From: Myxococcales bacterium
Lineage (GTDB): Bacteria > Myxococcota_A > UBA9042 > UBA3505
Assembly (NCBI GenBank): GCA_002728755.1
Contig: PBVT01000003.1
Coordinates: 16,767-80,766, forward strand
Length of the DNA: 64,000 bases
Direction of reading: 5' to 3'
Of this stretch, positions 27,269 through 34,567 are shown one piece after another. The notes under the pieces were generated by a model that did no database searches, was not told the DNA's origin, and saw only the letters and a list, made by a program, of their open reading frames with translations. The translations under genes and the position numbers were made by a program. Every line of letters begins with the position of its first letter. Within the stretch, counting starts at the first letter, position 1.

Positions 27269-28942
27269 CTATTTTACGGCCTGTCGCAAAAGCTCTTCGG
27301 CGTGTGCCTTTGCTTTCGGAGTAACGTCACCGCCCAGAAGACGTGAGATGATCTCCGTGCGTTGTTCTTTCGGGACCGATTGTACCTGCGTAAACGTTCG
27401 TCCATCAGCAATCTCTTTGGTTACATGGAGATGTGTATGGGCTGCGGCCGCTATCTGAGGCAGATGACTGACACATAAGACCTGACCATTCGTGGCCAGC
27501 GTGCGTAACATACGACCGACGGCAAGAGCCGCCTCTCCGCCAATGCCTGTGTCTACTTCGTCAAACACCGACACAAGCACTGGATCGCTCTCATGGGAGG
27601 CAGATTTCAGGGCCAATAATAGTCGAGATAATTCACCACCACTAGCGATCGTTTCCAGAGGGTGGAGCCCTTCACCTGGATTGAGAGTGGCCATGAGGCG
27701 GGGTTGTTCGAGCCCTTCAGGACCCGGTTCCTCCAGAGGATCGAGGCGTACCTCCAATCGCGCTTCTTTCATATCAAGATCCTGGAGGGTTTGATGAACC
27801 GCAGCCAACAGATCTTTCGATGCATTACGTCTTGCTTTCGTAAGCTCTCCACCTTGTTTTGATAGATCAACGAACGCCTTGTTCAGAGTCTCCTCCGCTG
27901 CCTCCACCTCGTGGTCGATATTTTCGAGCTGGCTCAATTCCGACCGTGCTTGCTCTACGGCAGCAGGTAGTTCTTCGGGATTGCAGCCGAACCGATGACG
28001 TAGTCGCCGTAAGGATTCCAATCGCGCTTCCATCTCTGCTCGTACCGTGTCATCCGCCTCGATACCTTCCCCGTATCGTCGAATATCATGTCCAAAATCG
28101 ACGACTTCCTCTTGAAGGCGTAGAAGTCGTTCTTCGAATACTTCGACCTGTTCTGGGTCCAGGCGCCGAATCGTACGGAGAACCGTAGATGCGTCCGATA
28201 GAAGATTCTCCACATTGGATGTTCCGTCCGAGAAGATCGCGTGCAATTGCACGGTATGTTCTTGAATTTCAGCAGCGTGCACCAGGCGCTTCCATGCCGT
28301 CTCGAGATGTTCCTCCTCATTGGCCCCCGGATTGGTGCGGTCGCATTCCTCTAGCAGAAACTTCAGATAGTCCAGACGTTCTGCGCGGGACTGTGCCTGC
28401 TGTTTTAGCTGTTCGAACTGTTGCTTCGCGCTTGCCCAATGTTTGTAGGCGTCTACATACGCATCGAACCGCAGTCGAACAGGTCCGAGAGAATCGAGAG
28501 GCTCTCGGTGGAATCGTGGGTCGAGCAATCGGACGTTGTCATGCTGGCTTGTCAGATCGACCAGCAATACGGTCAGAGGCTCTAGTACACGTAGTGGCAC
28601 CGCAATACCGTTGACCTGTAATAGATTCCGACCGGAATCACGCACAACACGTCGTAAAACCAACTGTGTGGGATCATCCGGGTCGAGCAGGTCGGCTGCG
28701 GCCAACTCCGCCTGTATGGGATGATCCGCTGGTATGGAAAAAACGGCGATTACCTCGGCCTGTTCTGCACCCTCTCGAATAAGTTGGCCACGCGCCCGCC
28801 CGCCCAACGCAAATCGAAGGCTTTCAACCAAAAGGGATTTTCCTGCTCCCGTTTCACCCGTGAGTACAACGAGTCCTTCCGGAAATTCGATGTCGACGTG
28901 CGCCAGGGTAGCAATGTTTCGAACAGAGAGGTGGACGAGCAT
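27269..28942 (-). CDS. recN: DNA repair protein RecN
   Basis: The 557-residue SMC-like ATPase acts early in double-strand-break repair by recombination. The N-terminus has Walker A in LTGETGAGKSLLVESLRFAL (residues 28-47). The middle is predicted coiled coil, visible as long Glu/Arg/Leu-rich stretches. The C-terminal half has the ABC signature TIASGGELSRLLLALK and Walker B in VSVFDEVDTGIGGEAA, followed by VLCVSHLPQIAA. The start at 28942 gives MLVHLSVRNIATL, the typical RecN beginning. Nothing is odd. No clear LexA-type operator was recognised in the 83 bp upstream. Confidence 0.97.
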   Translation of the reverse strand: MLVHLSVRNIATLAHVDIEFPEGLVVLTGETGAGKSLLVESLRFALGGRARGQLIREGAEQAEVIAVFSIPADHPIQAELAAADLLDPDDPTQLVLRRVVRDSGRNLLQVNGIAVPLRVLEPLTVLLVDLTSQHDNVRLLDPRFHREPLDSLGPVRLRFDAYVDAYKHWASAKQQFEQLKQQAQSRAERLDYLKFLLEECDRTNPGANEEEHLETAWKRLVHAAEIQEHTVQLHAIFSDGTSNVENLLSDASTVLRTIRRLDPEQVEVFEERLLRLQEEVVDFGHDIRRYGEGIEADDTVRAEMEARLESLRRLRHRFGCNPEELPAAVEQARSELSQLENIDHEVEAAEETLNKAFVDLSKQGGELTKARRNASKDLLAAVHQTLQDLDMKEARLEVRLDPLEEPGPEGLEQPRLMATLNPGEGLHPLETIASGGELSRLLLALKSASHESDPVLVSVFDEVDTGIGGEAALAVGRMLRTLATNGQVLCVSHLPQIAAAAHTHLHVTKEIADGRTFTQVQSVPKEQRTEIISRLLGGDVTPKAKAHAEELLRQAVK

Positions 28943-29025
28943 GGATGGAGTTTCGGTTTTCGTTACGATTACGACAGCTCAACTGCCTCCGATAGCAGGC
29001 AGTGTGCAGTTGTATATCCAATGGT

Positions 29026-29421
29026 TTACCGGCACAACCGTATTTCTTCGGTGTTTTGTGCTTTCATTAGACACTTTTTCAGCTTCGGATCGTTACTGAT
29101 CGCTTGCAGGCAACGAGTTGTAGCTGTTTCCCGGAGGATGAGAGTTTCCTCGGGAGTCATCCTCGTATCAAAATGCGGTGTAGTTGCCGTTATCCCCGCA
29201 TTAATGAGTCGTTGGCACAACTCTATGTAGCCCTTGTCAGATCGGCCCTTGAGGCATTTTACACGGCAATGGGCGAGCTTTTGGCTATCTACATCAACGT
29301 TATGAGTTGGAAAACACTCGTTGAGGCAATTCGTATCAGTCGAACTCCTGGCACACGCTGCGAGCATAATAACCAGCAGAACAATGACGTAGGTAGAGGA
29401 CCTATTCTGGTGGTGTCGCAT
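29026..29421 (-). CDS. Small lipoprotein with twin CX3C motif
   Basis: The 131-residue product has a signal peptide ending in the lipobox LAAC, so it should be a lipid-anchored envelope protein. The mature part contains two CX3C pairs, CLNEC and CRVKC, separated by 15 residues, and further single cysteines near the end (TRCLQA, KKCLMKA, RLCR). The last 30 residues, NDPKLKKCLMKAQNTEEIRLC, resemble the end of the two lipoproteins at 30062-30397 and 30434-30754. The protein is therefore a member of a local paralogous family. No known domain was recognised. The cysteine pairs suggest disulphide-bonded helices. The gene lies 83 bp upstream of recN on the same strand. Confidence 0.75.
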   Translation of the reverse strand: MRHHQNRSSTYVIVLLVIMLAACARSSTDTNCLNECFPTHNVDVDSQKLAHCRVKCLKGRSDKGYIELCQRLINAGITATTPHFDTRMTPEETLILRETATTRCLQAISNDPKLKKCLMKAQNTEEIRLCR

Positions 29422-29520
29422 GAACCCTCATACGGTTGAAGTCCGGCTTGAAACCGAGGCTACGCCGCATGGTTATCCATTGTCAAAAGGGCGAAAGGAA
29501 TACGTTGGATATGGGCAATA

Positions 29521-29554
29521 CTCTGGGGAGAGGTGTAACACCCAGTCCCCAGAG
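29521..29554. repeat. Perfect 9-bp inverted repeat with nested stem
   Basis: CTCTGGGGA at 29521-29529 pairs with TCCCCAGAG at 29546-29554. Inside the loop, GGTG at 29532-29535 can pair with CACC at 29539-29542. The structure lies between two minus-strand lipoprotein genes, 57 bp downstream of the stop of the one at 29611-29874. No T-run follows on either strand, so it is not a classical intrinsic terminator. It may stop or stabilise a transcript, or bind a dimeric protein. Confidence 0.55.
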
Positions 29555-29610
29555 ATACTTAGCTACGAATCGAACGAATCTGTACGGAGAATACGGCTCT
29601 CCGCTCTGTC

Positions 29611-29874
29611 CTATTCTTCGTCGTCGTCGCCGCCAGAGCAAGCCTCATTACACTCTCTCTGTTCTTCTCTCGCGGTCGCTTTGAGTTCGTCTCTTTCGTC
29701 TTTGTCTTCAGCTTGCATTGCTTCAGACCAGCTCGCCTGGAATGCTGCTTTGCAGGCTTTGGGACAGGGATCCATCTCGGGGATCTGTTTCTTTTTCTTT
29801 TCGCCGCCACACCCAGGTGCTGCGAACGCCGCCATTATCAACAAGAATAGGAACTTGGTGAAAAATCCTCTCAT
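29611..29874 (-). CDS. Small acidic lipoprotein with twin CX3C motif
   Basis: From the ATG at 29874 the product has 87 residues. It opens MRGFFTKFLFLLIMAAFAAP followed by GCGG, a signal peptide with a plausible lipobox (APGC). A Lys-rich stretch follows, then the first cysteine pair CPKAC, a charged helix of about 34 residues, and the second pair CNEAC, and it ends in an acidic tail (GGDDDEE). The layout, a helix bounded by two CX3C motifs, matches the neighbouring lipoproteins but the C-terminal extension with the later single cysteines is missing. A longer reading to 29940 would bury the signal peptide and was rejected. Function unknown. Confidence 0.72.
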   Translation of the reverse strand: MRGFFTKFLFLLIMAAFAAPGCGGEKKKKQIPEMDPCPKACKAAFQASWSEAMQAEDKDERDELKATAREEQRECNEACSGGDDDEE

Positions 29875-30061
29875 TATGCCCTCATATTTATTCGTATACC
29901 GATTGTAACGAGCTACCCAAACGTCCGGAGACGTAAGCAAAAATGCTAAGCGTGGTCCGCTTTGTTGTCAACCGTGACCAAAAACGGCGTACTGCAGTGC
30001 TCTCTTTGTGAGTTTTATTTGTTCCAGCCTGCACAGACATCGTGTTTTCTACAGAATCAGG

Positions 30062-30397
30062 TCAACGATCGCAGGCGTTGAGTTCGCTTATCGAAGCACT
30101 CTTCAGCACACAACCAATCTTGGATGGATCGACTTTACATTCCGCGATGCATTTTGTTTTCCCCAGGTCGACGCGTGCTAGATTTGCTCTGGCTTTTGTT
30201 CGCTCCGTCGGGGACAGCCTGGATGCCCATGCCTCTGCTTCGGATGTAAGGATCTGCTGGACATGCGAACAAGCAGCGTTGCACTCGGTTGTGTTGACCG
30301 TTTCGGGTTCTGCGGAGCTCGATGTATTTCGACAACCCGTGAGGAGCGGCAATCCAGCAAGGAGAAATAGAGCAATAAATCGATTACGTATGTACAC
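30062..30397 (-). CDS. Small lipoprotein with twin CX3C motif
   Basis: The 111-residue product starts at GTG 30397 and has the signal FIALFLLAGLPLLTGC, with lipobox LTGC. The mature part carries CNAAC and CIAEC, about 39 residues apart, then CVLKSASISELNAC. The segment ACSHVQQIL followed by LSPTERTKARANL is clearly alike to ACSHAVKVL and LPKDQRASLTRKI in the next upstream gene, so the two are paralogues. No known domain is recognised. The gene is 36 bp downstream of the 30434-30754 stop, so the pair is probably one transcript. It is most likely exported to the inner face of the outer membrane. Confidence 0.77.
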   Translation of the reverse strand: MYIRNRFIALFLLAGLPLLTGCRNTSSSAEPETVNTTECNAACSHVQQILTSEAEAWASRLSPTERTKARANLARVDLGKTKCIAECKVDPSKIGCVLKSASISELNACDR

Positions 30398-30433
30398 CGT
30401 TCTCCGTTTATATGGGAGTGACCGGAGTGGCGG

Positions 30434-30754
30434 TTATTTTATGCAGCGTTCGAGCGATTTCACTCTTTTTGCTTTCATAACGCACTTTGTCGTTTTCGGA
30501 TTCTTTCTACATGCGGCGCGGCAACTTGATTCGAACTTCTGTTGAATCTTTCTCGTAAGGCTCGCTCGTTGATCCTTCGGAAGATTGGAGATTAGTTTTT
30601 TCGTAGCGGGATCTTTCTTGAGGACTTTTACGGCATGTGAGCAGGCCTTTTTCGCTTCTTCATGCTCTTTATTGGCTTTCTTCGCACCACAGCCAACCAG
30701 GGTCAGCGAGCTAGCGACAATACATAAGACCAAGAATCTACCGAATTTCTTCAT
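30434..30754 (-). CDS. Small basic lipoprotein with CX3C motif
   Basis: From the ATG at 30754 the protein has 106 residues. It begins MKKFGRFLVLCIVASSLTLV followed by GC, a clear lipoprotein signal. The mature part is Lys-rich and carries a single Cys in KKACSHAV where its neighbour has a CX3C pair, then CRAAC, then CVMKAKRVKSLERC. It is a paralogue of the lipoprotein at 30062-30397 by matching spacing and by the ACSH and C-terminal motifs. A longer reading to 30805 adds residues before the signal and was rejected. It is divergent from acs, with about 215 bp between start codons. Function unknown. Confidence 0.76.
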   Translation of the reverse strand: MKKFGRFLVLCIVASSLTLVGCGAKKANKEHEEAKKACSHAVKVLKKDPATKKLISNLPKDQRASLTRKIQQKFESSCRAACRKNPKTTKCVMKAKRVKSLERCIK

Positions 30755-30969
30755 ATATCTACCCGCAAATAGTGTCGCGTCTGTTTTCCCCAGGGGGAGG
30801 CCCATGAAATTAAGGCAGGGTAGTGCCCACTGTCAAACGCCATGGGGAATCGTCTATCGTCCGTCCTTGAACGGCTTGCCAAAGGAGAGGAGGCGTGTCT
30901 ATGGTTCGCAGGCTTGAACGGCCAGCAGGAGAGATTCCTTCGGGCTATCGGGGTAAAATGGAGGCGAAT

Positions 30970-32952
30970 ATGAGCCAGGATGCGTTCACCAGCGTACTTG
31001 AGGAATCACGTAGTTTTCCGCCACCTGCAGATTTCGCGGCGTCGGCAAACCTTTCGAACAAGGCGGAATATGAGGCATTACGGAGTCGATCCCTTGAAGA
31101 TCCGGAGGGGTTCTGGGCCGAGATCGCGCGCGATTTTCATTGGTATAAGCCCTTCGACACCGTCCTCGAATGGAACGAACCACACGCAAAGTGGTTTCTT
31201 GGTGGCAAGACCAATATCTCTACGAATTGCCTCGACCGTCACCTGGACGGGCCAGGCCGGCATAAAGCGGCGATTGTCTGGGAAGGAGAGCCTGGAGACC
31301 AGCGAGTATTGACCTATCAGCAGCTTCACAGAGAGGTGACTCGTTTTGCCGCGGCCTTGCGTGCAGCTGGTGTCGAAGAAGGGGACCGAATCGCGATCTA
31401 TATGGGTATGACTCCAGAGATCGCGGTTGCCATGCTTGCCTGCGCACGTATCGGAGCGGTCCATTCTATTGTCTTTGCGGGCTTCTCGGCGAAAGCGTTA
31501 CGAGATCGTATTCAGGATGCAGGAGCCAAGCTGGTCATCACGGCCGATGGTACCTGGAGGCGAGGGAGCGTATTGCCTTTGAAACCAGCGGTAGACGAAG
31601 CGGTGGCAGATTGCCCCACGATCGAGCGTGTCATTACATTGAAGCGTACAGGTAATGATGTCGCCTGGGATTCGAGCCGAGATCTCTCCTGGGATGAGGC
31701 AATGGCATTAGGACAGGAGGCAGCGTCGAAAGCGAGGGAAGAGGGGGTCGATCTTGGAGCTGCTGCAGAGCTCGATAGCGAACACCCTCTCTTTATTTTG
31801 TATACCAGTGGGACAACCGGCAAACCCAAAGGTGTTGTGCATACAACGGCCGGTTATATGGTGCAGACCGCATTTACTACCCGTACAGTCTTTGACCTGA
31901 AGGAGACCGATCTCTACTGGTGTACTGCGGATTGCGGATGGATCACGGGCCACTCCTATATCGTGTATGGGCCCATGGCTAATGGGGCTTCGGTCTTTAT
32001 GTATGAGGGAGCCCCGAACTTCCCAGAACCAGACCGTTTCTGGGATCTAATCGCACGGCATCAGATTACTATCTTCTACACCGCTCCCACGGCGATTCGT
32101 GCCTTTATCAAGTGGGGAGATGCCTGGCCTGAAGGCCACGACCTATCCTCGCTGCGACTTCTTGGAACCGTTGGTGAACCCATCAATCCCGAAGCGTATA
32201 TGTGGTACCGGAAAAAGATTGGGTATGAACGGTGTCCTATTGTTGACACCTGGTGGCAGACAGAGACGGGCAGTATTATGATTTCGTCCGTTCCCGGAGT
32301 AACCGATGGAAAACCTGGGAGCGCGAGTAGTCCGCTTCCGGGTGTTGATGCGGCGATCGTTACCGAAGATGGGCAAACCGTGTCTCGGGAGTCAGGGGCC
32401 TTGTTGGTGATACGTAAGCCCTGGCCGTCGATGTTGCGTACAATCTATGGAGACGACGAGCGTTTCAAGCAACAGTATTTCTCTACGATCCCCGGTGCAT
32501 ACTTTACGGGCGATGGCGCGCGTCAGGATGCTGACGGAGATTTCTGGGTCATGGGCCGGGTGGACGATGTGCTAAATGTTTCTGGGCATCGCCTGGGAAC
32601 CGCAGAAATTGAGAGCGCGCTGGTGAGTCATCCTCTGGTAGCGGAGGCGGCCGTTGTTGGTGCTCCCGATGAGCTGACCGGAGAAGCGGTATTTGCCTTT
32701 GTTACACTGGAGGGCGGCCGTGATGGGTCTGAGGAATTGGTTGTCGAGCTACGAAAACATGTAGCAGGGGAAATAGGCGGTATTGCGAAGCCCAAGGAGC
32801 TTCGATTTGCCGCAGCCTTGCCCAAGACCCGTAGTGGAAAGATCATGCGGCGACTACTCCGTAAAATCGCTTCGGGCTCGACGGATCTCGGAGATACGTC
32901 TACCCTTGAAGATCCACGGATTGTCGACCAACTTCAACGTACGACAGCATAG
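30970..32952 (+). CDS. acs: Acetyl-CoA synthetase
   Basis: This adenylate-forming enzyme activates acetate to acetyl-CoA with ATP. From ATG 30970, which follows GGAGGCGAAT, it has 660 residues, the family's usual size. Another good ribosome site (GGAGAGGAGG) precedes an ATG at 30901, which would add 23 residues, so the start is not certain. The motifs are complete: [15 protein letters not shown] for ATP binding, the TAPTAIRAF and [11 protein letters not shown] blocks, [19 protein letters not shown], and [11 protein letters not shown] with the lysine regulated by acetylation in known Acs. The FHA gene begins 18 bp after the stop, so both may share a transcript. Confidence 0.97.
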   Translation: MSQDAFTSVLEESRSFPPPADFAASANLSNKAEYEALRSRSLEDPEGFWAEIARDFHWYKPFDTVLEWNEPHAKWFLGGKTNISTNCLDRHLDGPGRHKAAIVWEGEPGDQRVLTYQQLHREVTRFAAALRAAGVEEGDRIAIYMGMTPEIAVAMLACARIGAVHSIVFAGFSAKALRDRIQDAGAKLVITADGTWRRGSVLPLKPAVDEAVADCPTIERVITLKRTGNDVAWDSSRDLSWDEAMALGQEAASKAREEGVDLGAAAELDSEHPLFILYTSGTTGKPKGVVHTTAGYMVQTAFTTRTVFDLKETDLYWCTADCGWITGHSYIVYGPMANGASVFMYEGAPNFPEPDRFWDLIARHQITIFYTAPTAIRAFIKWGDAWPEGHDLSSLRLLGTVGEPINPEAYMWYRKKIGYERCPIVDTWWQTETGSIMISSVPGVTDGKPGSASSPLPGVDAAIVTEDGQTVSRESGALLVIRKPWPSMLRTIYGDDERFKQQYFSTIPGAYFTGDGARQDADGDFWVMGRVDDVLNVSGHRLGTAEIESALVSHPLVAEAAVVGAPDELTGEAVFAFVTLEGGRDGSEELVVELRKHVAGEIGGIAKPKELRFAAALPKTRSGKIMRRLLRKIASGSTDLGDTSTLEDPRIVDQLQRTTA

Positions 32953-32970
32953 AGGTTTCAGTACGGGGGA

Positions 32971-34089
32971 ATGGGAGTGAGCTGGAAGGACAAAGCGGAA
33001 CGACTATGCCTCTGGGTAGCGCGGGGGCCAGAACGGAGCCAGGACGGGGTTCGTTATGGCCCGTTCGAATCATCGGTCCTATTTGGTAGGAACCCTGGTC
33101 GTACACCGAGTCATGAATTACCGGACTCGTCGATCAGCCGCGACCATATGACGGTGGCGCAGGACGCCGAGGAGCATCTCTTTGTTGAGGATCTGGGGAC
33201 GACCAATGGGACCTGGATCGATCGAGACTGCCTGCGTGGTGAATCGGCTGCTGTATCCGCCGGAATGTGTATTCGACTGGGAGATACCCTGCTGGTCGTC
33301 AAATCATGGGTTGAACCGGATGAAACCGACCAGGAGGAACCAGCCGATTGGGGAGCGAGTGAATCATGGATTGGCCACGGACCGGTTATACAGGACTGGA
33401 GAAAAGGCATAAGCCAAATCGGAAGAGCGGGACCTCTCTGGATTCGTTGCCCTGGCTACCAGGATGGTCTTAAAGCGCTTCGTGCAGTGGCCGCTCTTCG
33501 AGGGCTCGACTTACATATGGGCGCGGCGGATGGTCGACCGGATTCTCTATTCGGAATGTGGCATGACCCGACGGAACCAGCTCCTCCTGCTGCACCAAAC
33601 CAGGTAATCCTTGAACTTCAGGATGGGCCGGTAACGAATGAATATGTCACCGACTTTTCTCTTCTTACGATGCCGTCGCTCTGTGATCGTATTGAAGATC
33701 TGCCAGCCTTGATCGACGAAGGACTCCGATGTCGATTGGGAGAGAGCCCTACGATGTCAACGGACGCTTTACATTCTCTTCTTTGTCATCCCTGGGTTGG
33801 AAGCATTGAGGAACTGGACGCAGTGCTCGACTCGATTGCGCAGTCCATTCGACCGATGGAACAGATCGATACCAAGCATCTTGCCGCTGAGGGCATCGAG
33901 GTTATCAACTCGTCTCGGAAGACCAAGATCAAGAAACGAAAGACTGCACCGGATGCAGACCAGCTACGGGCCCTTTTATTAGAACATCGTGGGTCGGTTC
34001 GGGCTTGTGCGCAGGCTCTTGGAGTCGACCGTAAACAGGTCTATCGGTGGTTGGAGACCCATGGTATACGTGCCGAATCCTTCCGTTGA
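32971..34089 (+). CDS. FHA-domain protein with degenerate NtrC-type core and Fis-type HTH
   Basis: The 372-residue protein has an intact N-terminal FHA domain (about residues 10-115): LFGRNPG, SSISRDHMTV and DLGTTNGTWID are the phosphothreonine-binding loops. The C-terminus is an intact Fis-type helix-turn-helix (RACAQALGVDRKQVYRWLETHGI). Between them the sequence follows the end of a sigma-54 activator ATPase, with CDRIEDLPALIDEGL in place of the usual RxxDIPxLxxxFL and LLCHPWVGSIEELDAVLDSI in place of LLxxxWPGNVRELxNVL. The P-loop, Walker B and GAFTGA loop are not recognisable. It may bind DNA and a phosphorylated partner but should not drive open-complex formation by sigma-54. It begins 18 bp after acs, preceded by GGGGGA. 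Confidence 0.82.
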   Translation: MGVSWKDKAERLCLWVARGPERSQDGVRYGPFESSVLFGRNPGRTPSHELPDSSISRDHMTVAQDAEEHLFVEDLGTTNGTWIDRDCLRGESAAVSAGMCIRLGDTLLVVKSWVEPDETDQEEPADWGASESWIGHGPVIQDWRKGISQIGRAGPLWIRCPGYQDGLKALRAVAALRGLDLHMGAADGRPDSLFGMWHDPTEPAPPAAPNQVILELQDGPVTNEYVTDFSLLTMPSLCDRIEDLPALIDEGLRCRLGESPTMSTDALHSLLCHPWVGSIEELDAVLDSIAQSIRPMEQIDTKHLAAEGIEVINSSRKTKIKKRKTAPDADQLRALLLEHRGSVRACAQALGVDRKQVYRWLETHGIRAESFR

Positions 34090-34126
34090 TTACGAATCTA
34101 TAGTGTTCGTGGAGAGGCGTTCGAGT

Positions 34127-34564
34127 ATGCGGTATTTGGCCATCTATCTTTTACCATTTTTGGTCTGGGTGGGCTCTGCGTGCAGTACAGCGCCGGCTGC
34201 GTCTGATGTCGAAATTCCGGATGTTGGTGGTCCGGATGTGGACAGTATCGGTTCGGACGTGTCCGCAGATCCGGTCTGGGTCGATGATGTGGAGATAGTG
34301 CTTATTCGCGCCTGCGGGGGCTGCCATGGATTCTCTGGTTGTGCGGCCGGTTCCTGCTTCCTCGACGATTTCAGCCTCAACCTGCAACAGGCTGAATCCG
34401 AAGAACTATGCGGTTCGATGACGGTCGGAGCCTGCCATGTGGAAACGATCAAGAATAAGACGATGCCTCCCGGTGGCTGCGAGCTGGGAGCGTTTGACTG
34501 CCTGACGCAGGAGGAAGTGGATCGGTTGGAAGCGTGGGTGGCCGCCGGTATGCCCGAGGATTAG
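34127..34564 (+). CDS. Cytochrome c-like lipoprotein
   Basis: The 145-residue product has a signal peptide and a lipobox-like GSAC. It contains one haem-binding motif CGGCH at about residue 68 and a later KTMPPGG segment, the usual axial-Met region, followed by LTQEEVDRLEAWVAAGMP, the C-terminal helix pattern of small class I cytochromes. Extra cysteines (GCAAGSC, LCGSM, ACHVE, GGCELGAFDC) are unusual and may form disulphides. It probably carries one covalent haem in the envelope. The ATG at 34127 is preceded by GGAGAG at 34111-34116. It converges on the large lipoprotein gene at 34568 with only three bases between the stops. Confidence 0.75.
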   Translation: MRYLAIYLLPFLVWVGSACSTAPAASDVEIPDVGGPDVDSIGSDVSADPVWVDDVEIVLIRACGGCHGFSGCAAGSCFLDDFSLNLQQAESEELCGSMTVGACHVETIKNKTMPPGGCELGAFDCLTQEEVDRLEAWVAAGMPED

Positions 34565-34567
34565 AAC

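Noticed and set aside
28721-29230. Plus-strand open frame of 169 codons
   Set aside because: Antisense to the starts of recN and a lipoprotein gene; composition typical of a shadow frame.
29583-29603. Small hairpin CGGAGA...TCTCCG as a terminator after the lipoprotein gene
   Set aside because: Only 6 bp of stem and no T-run on the required strand.
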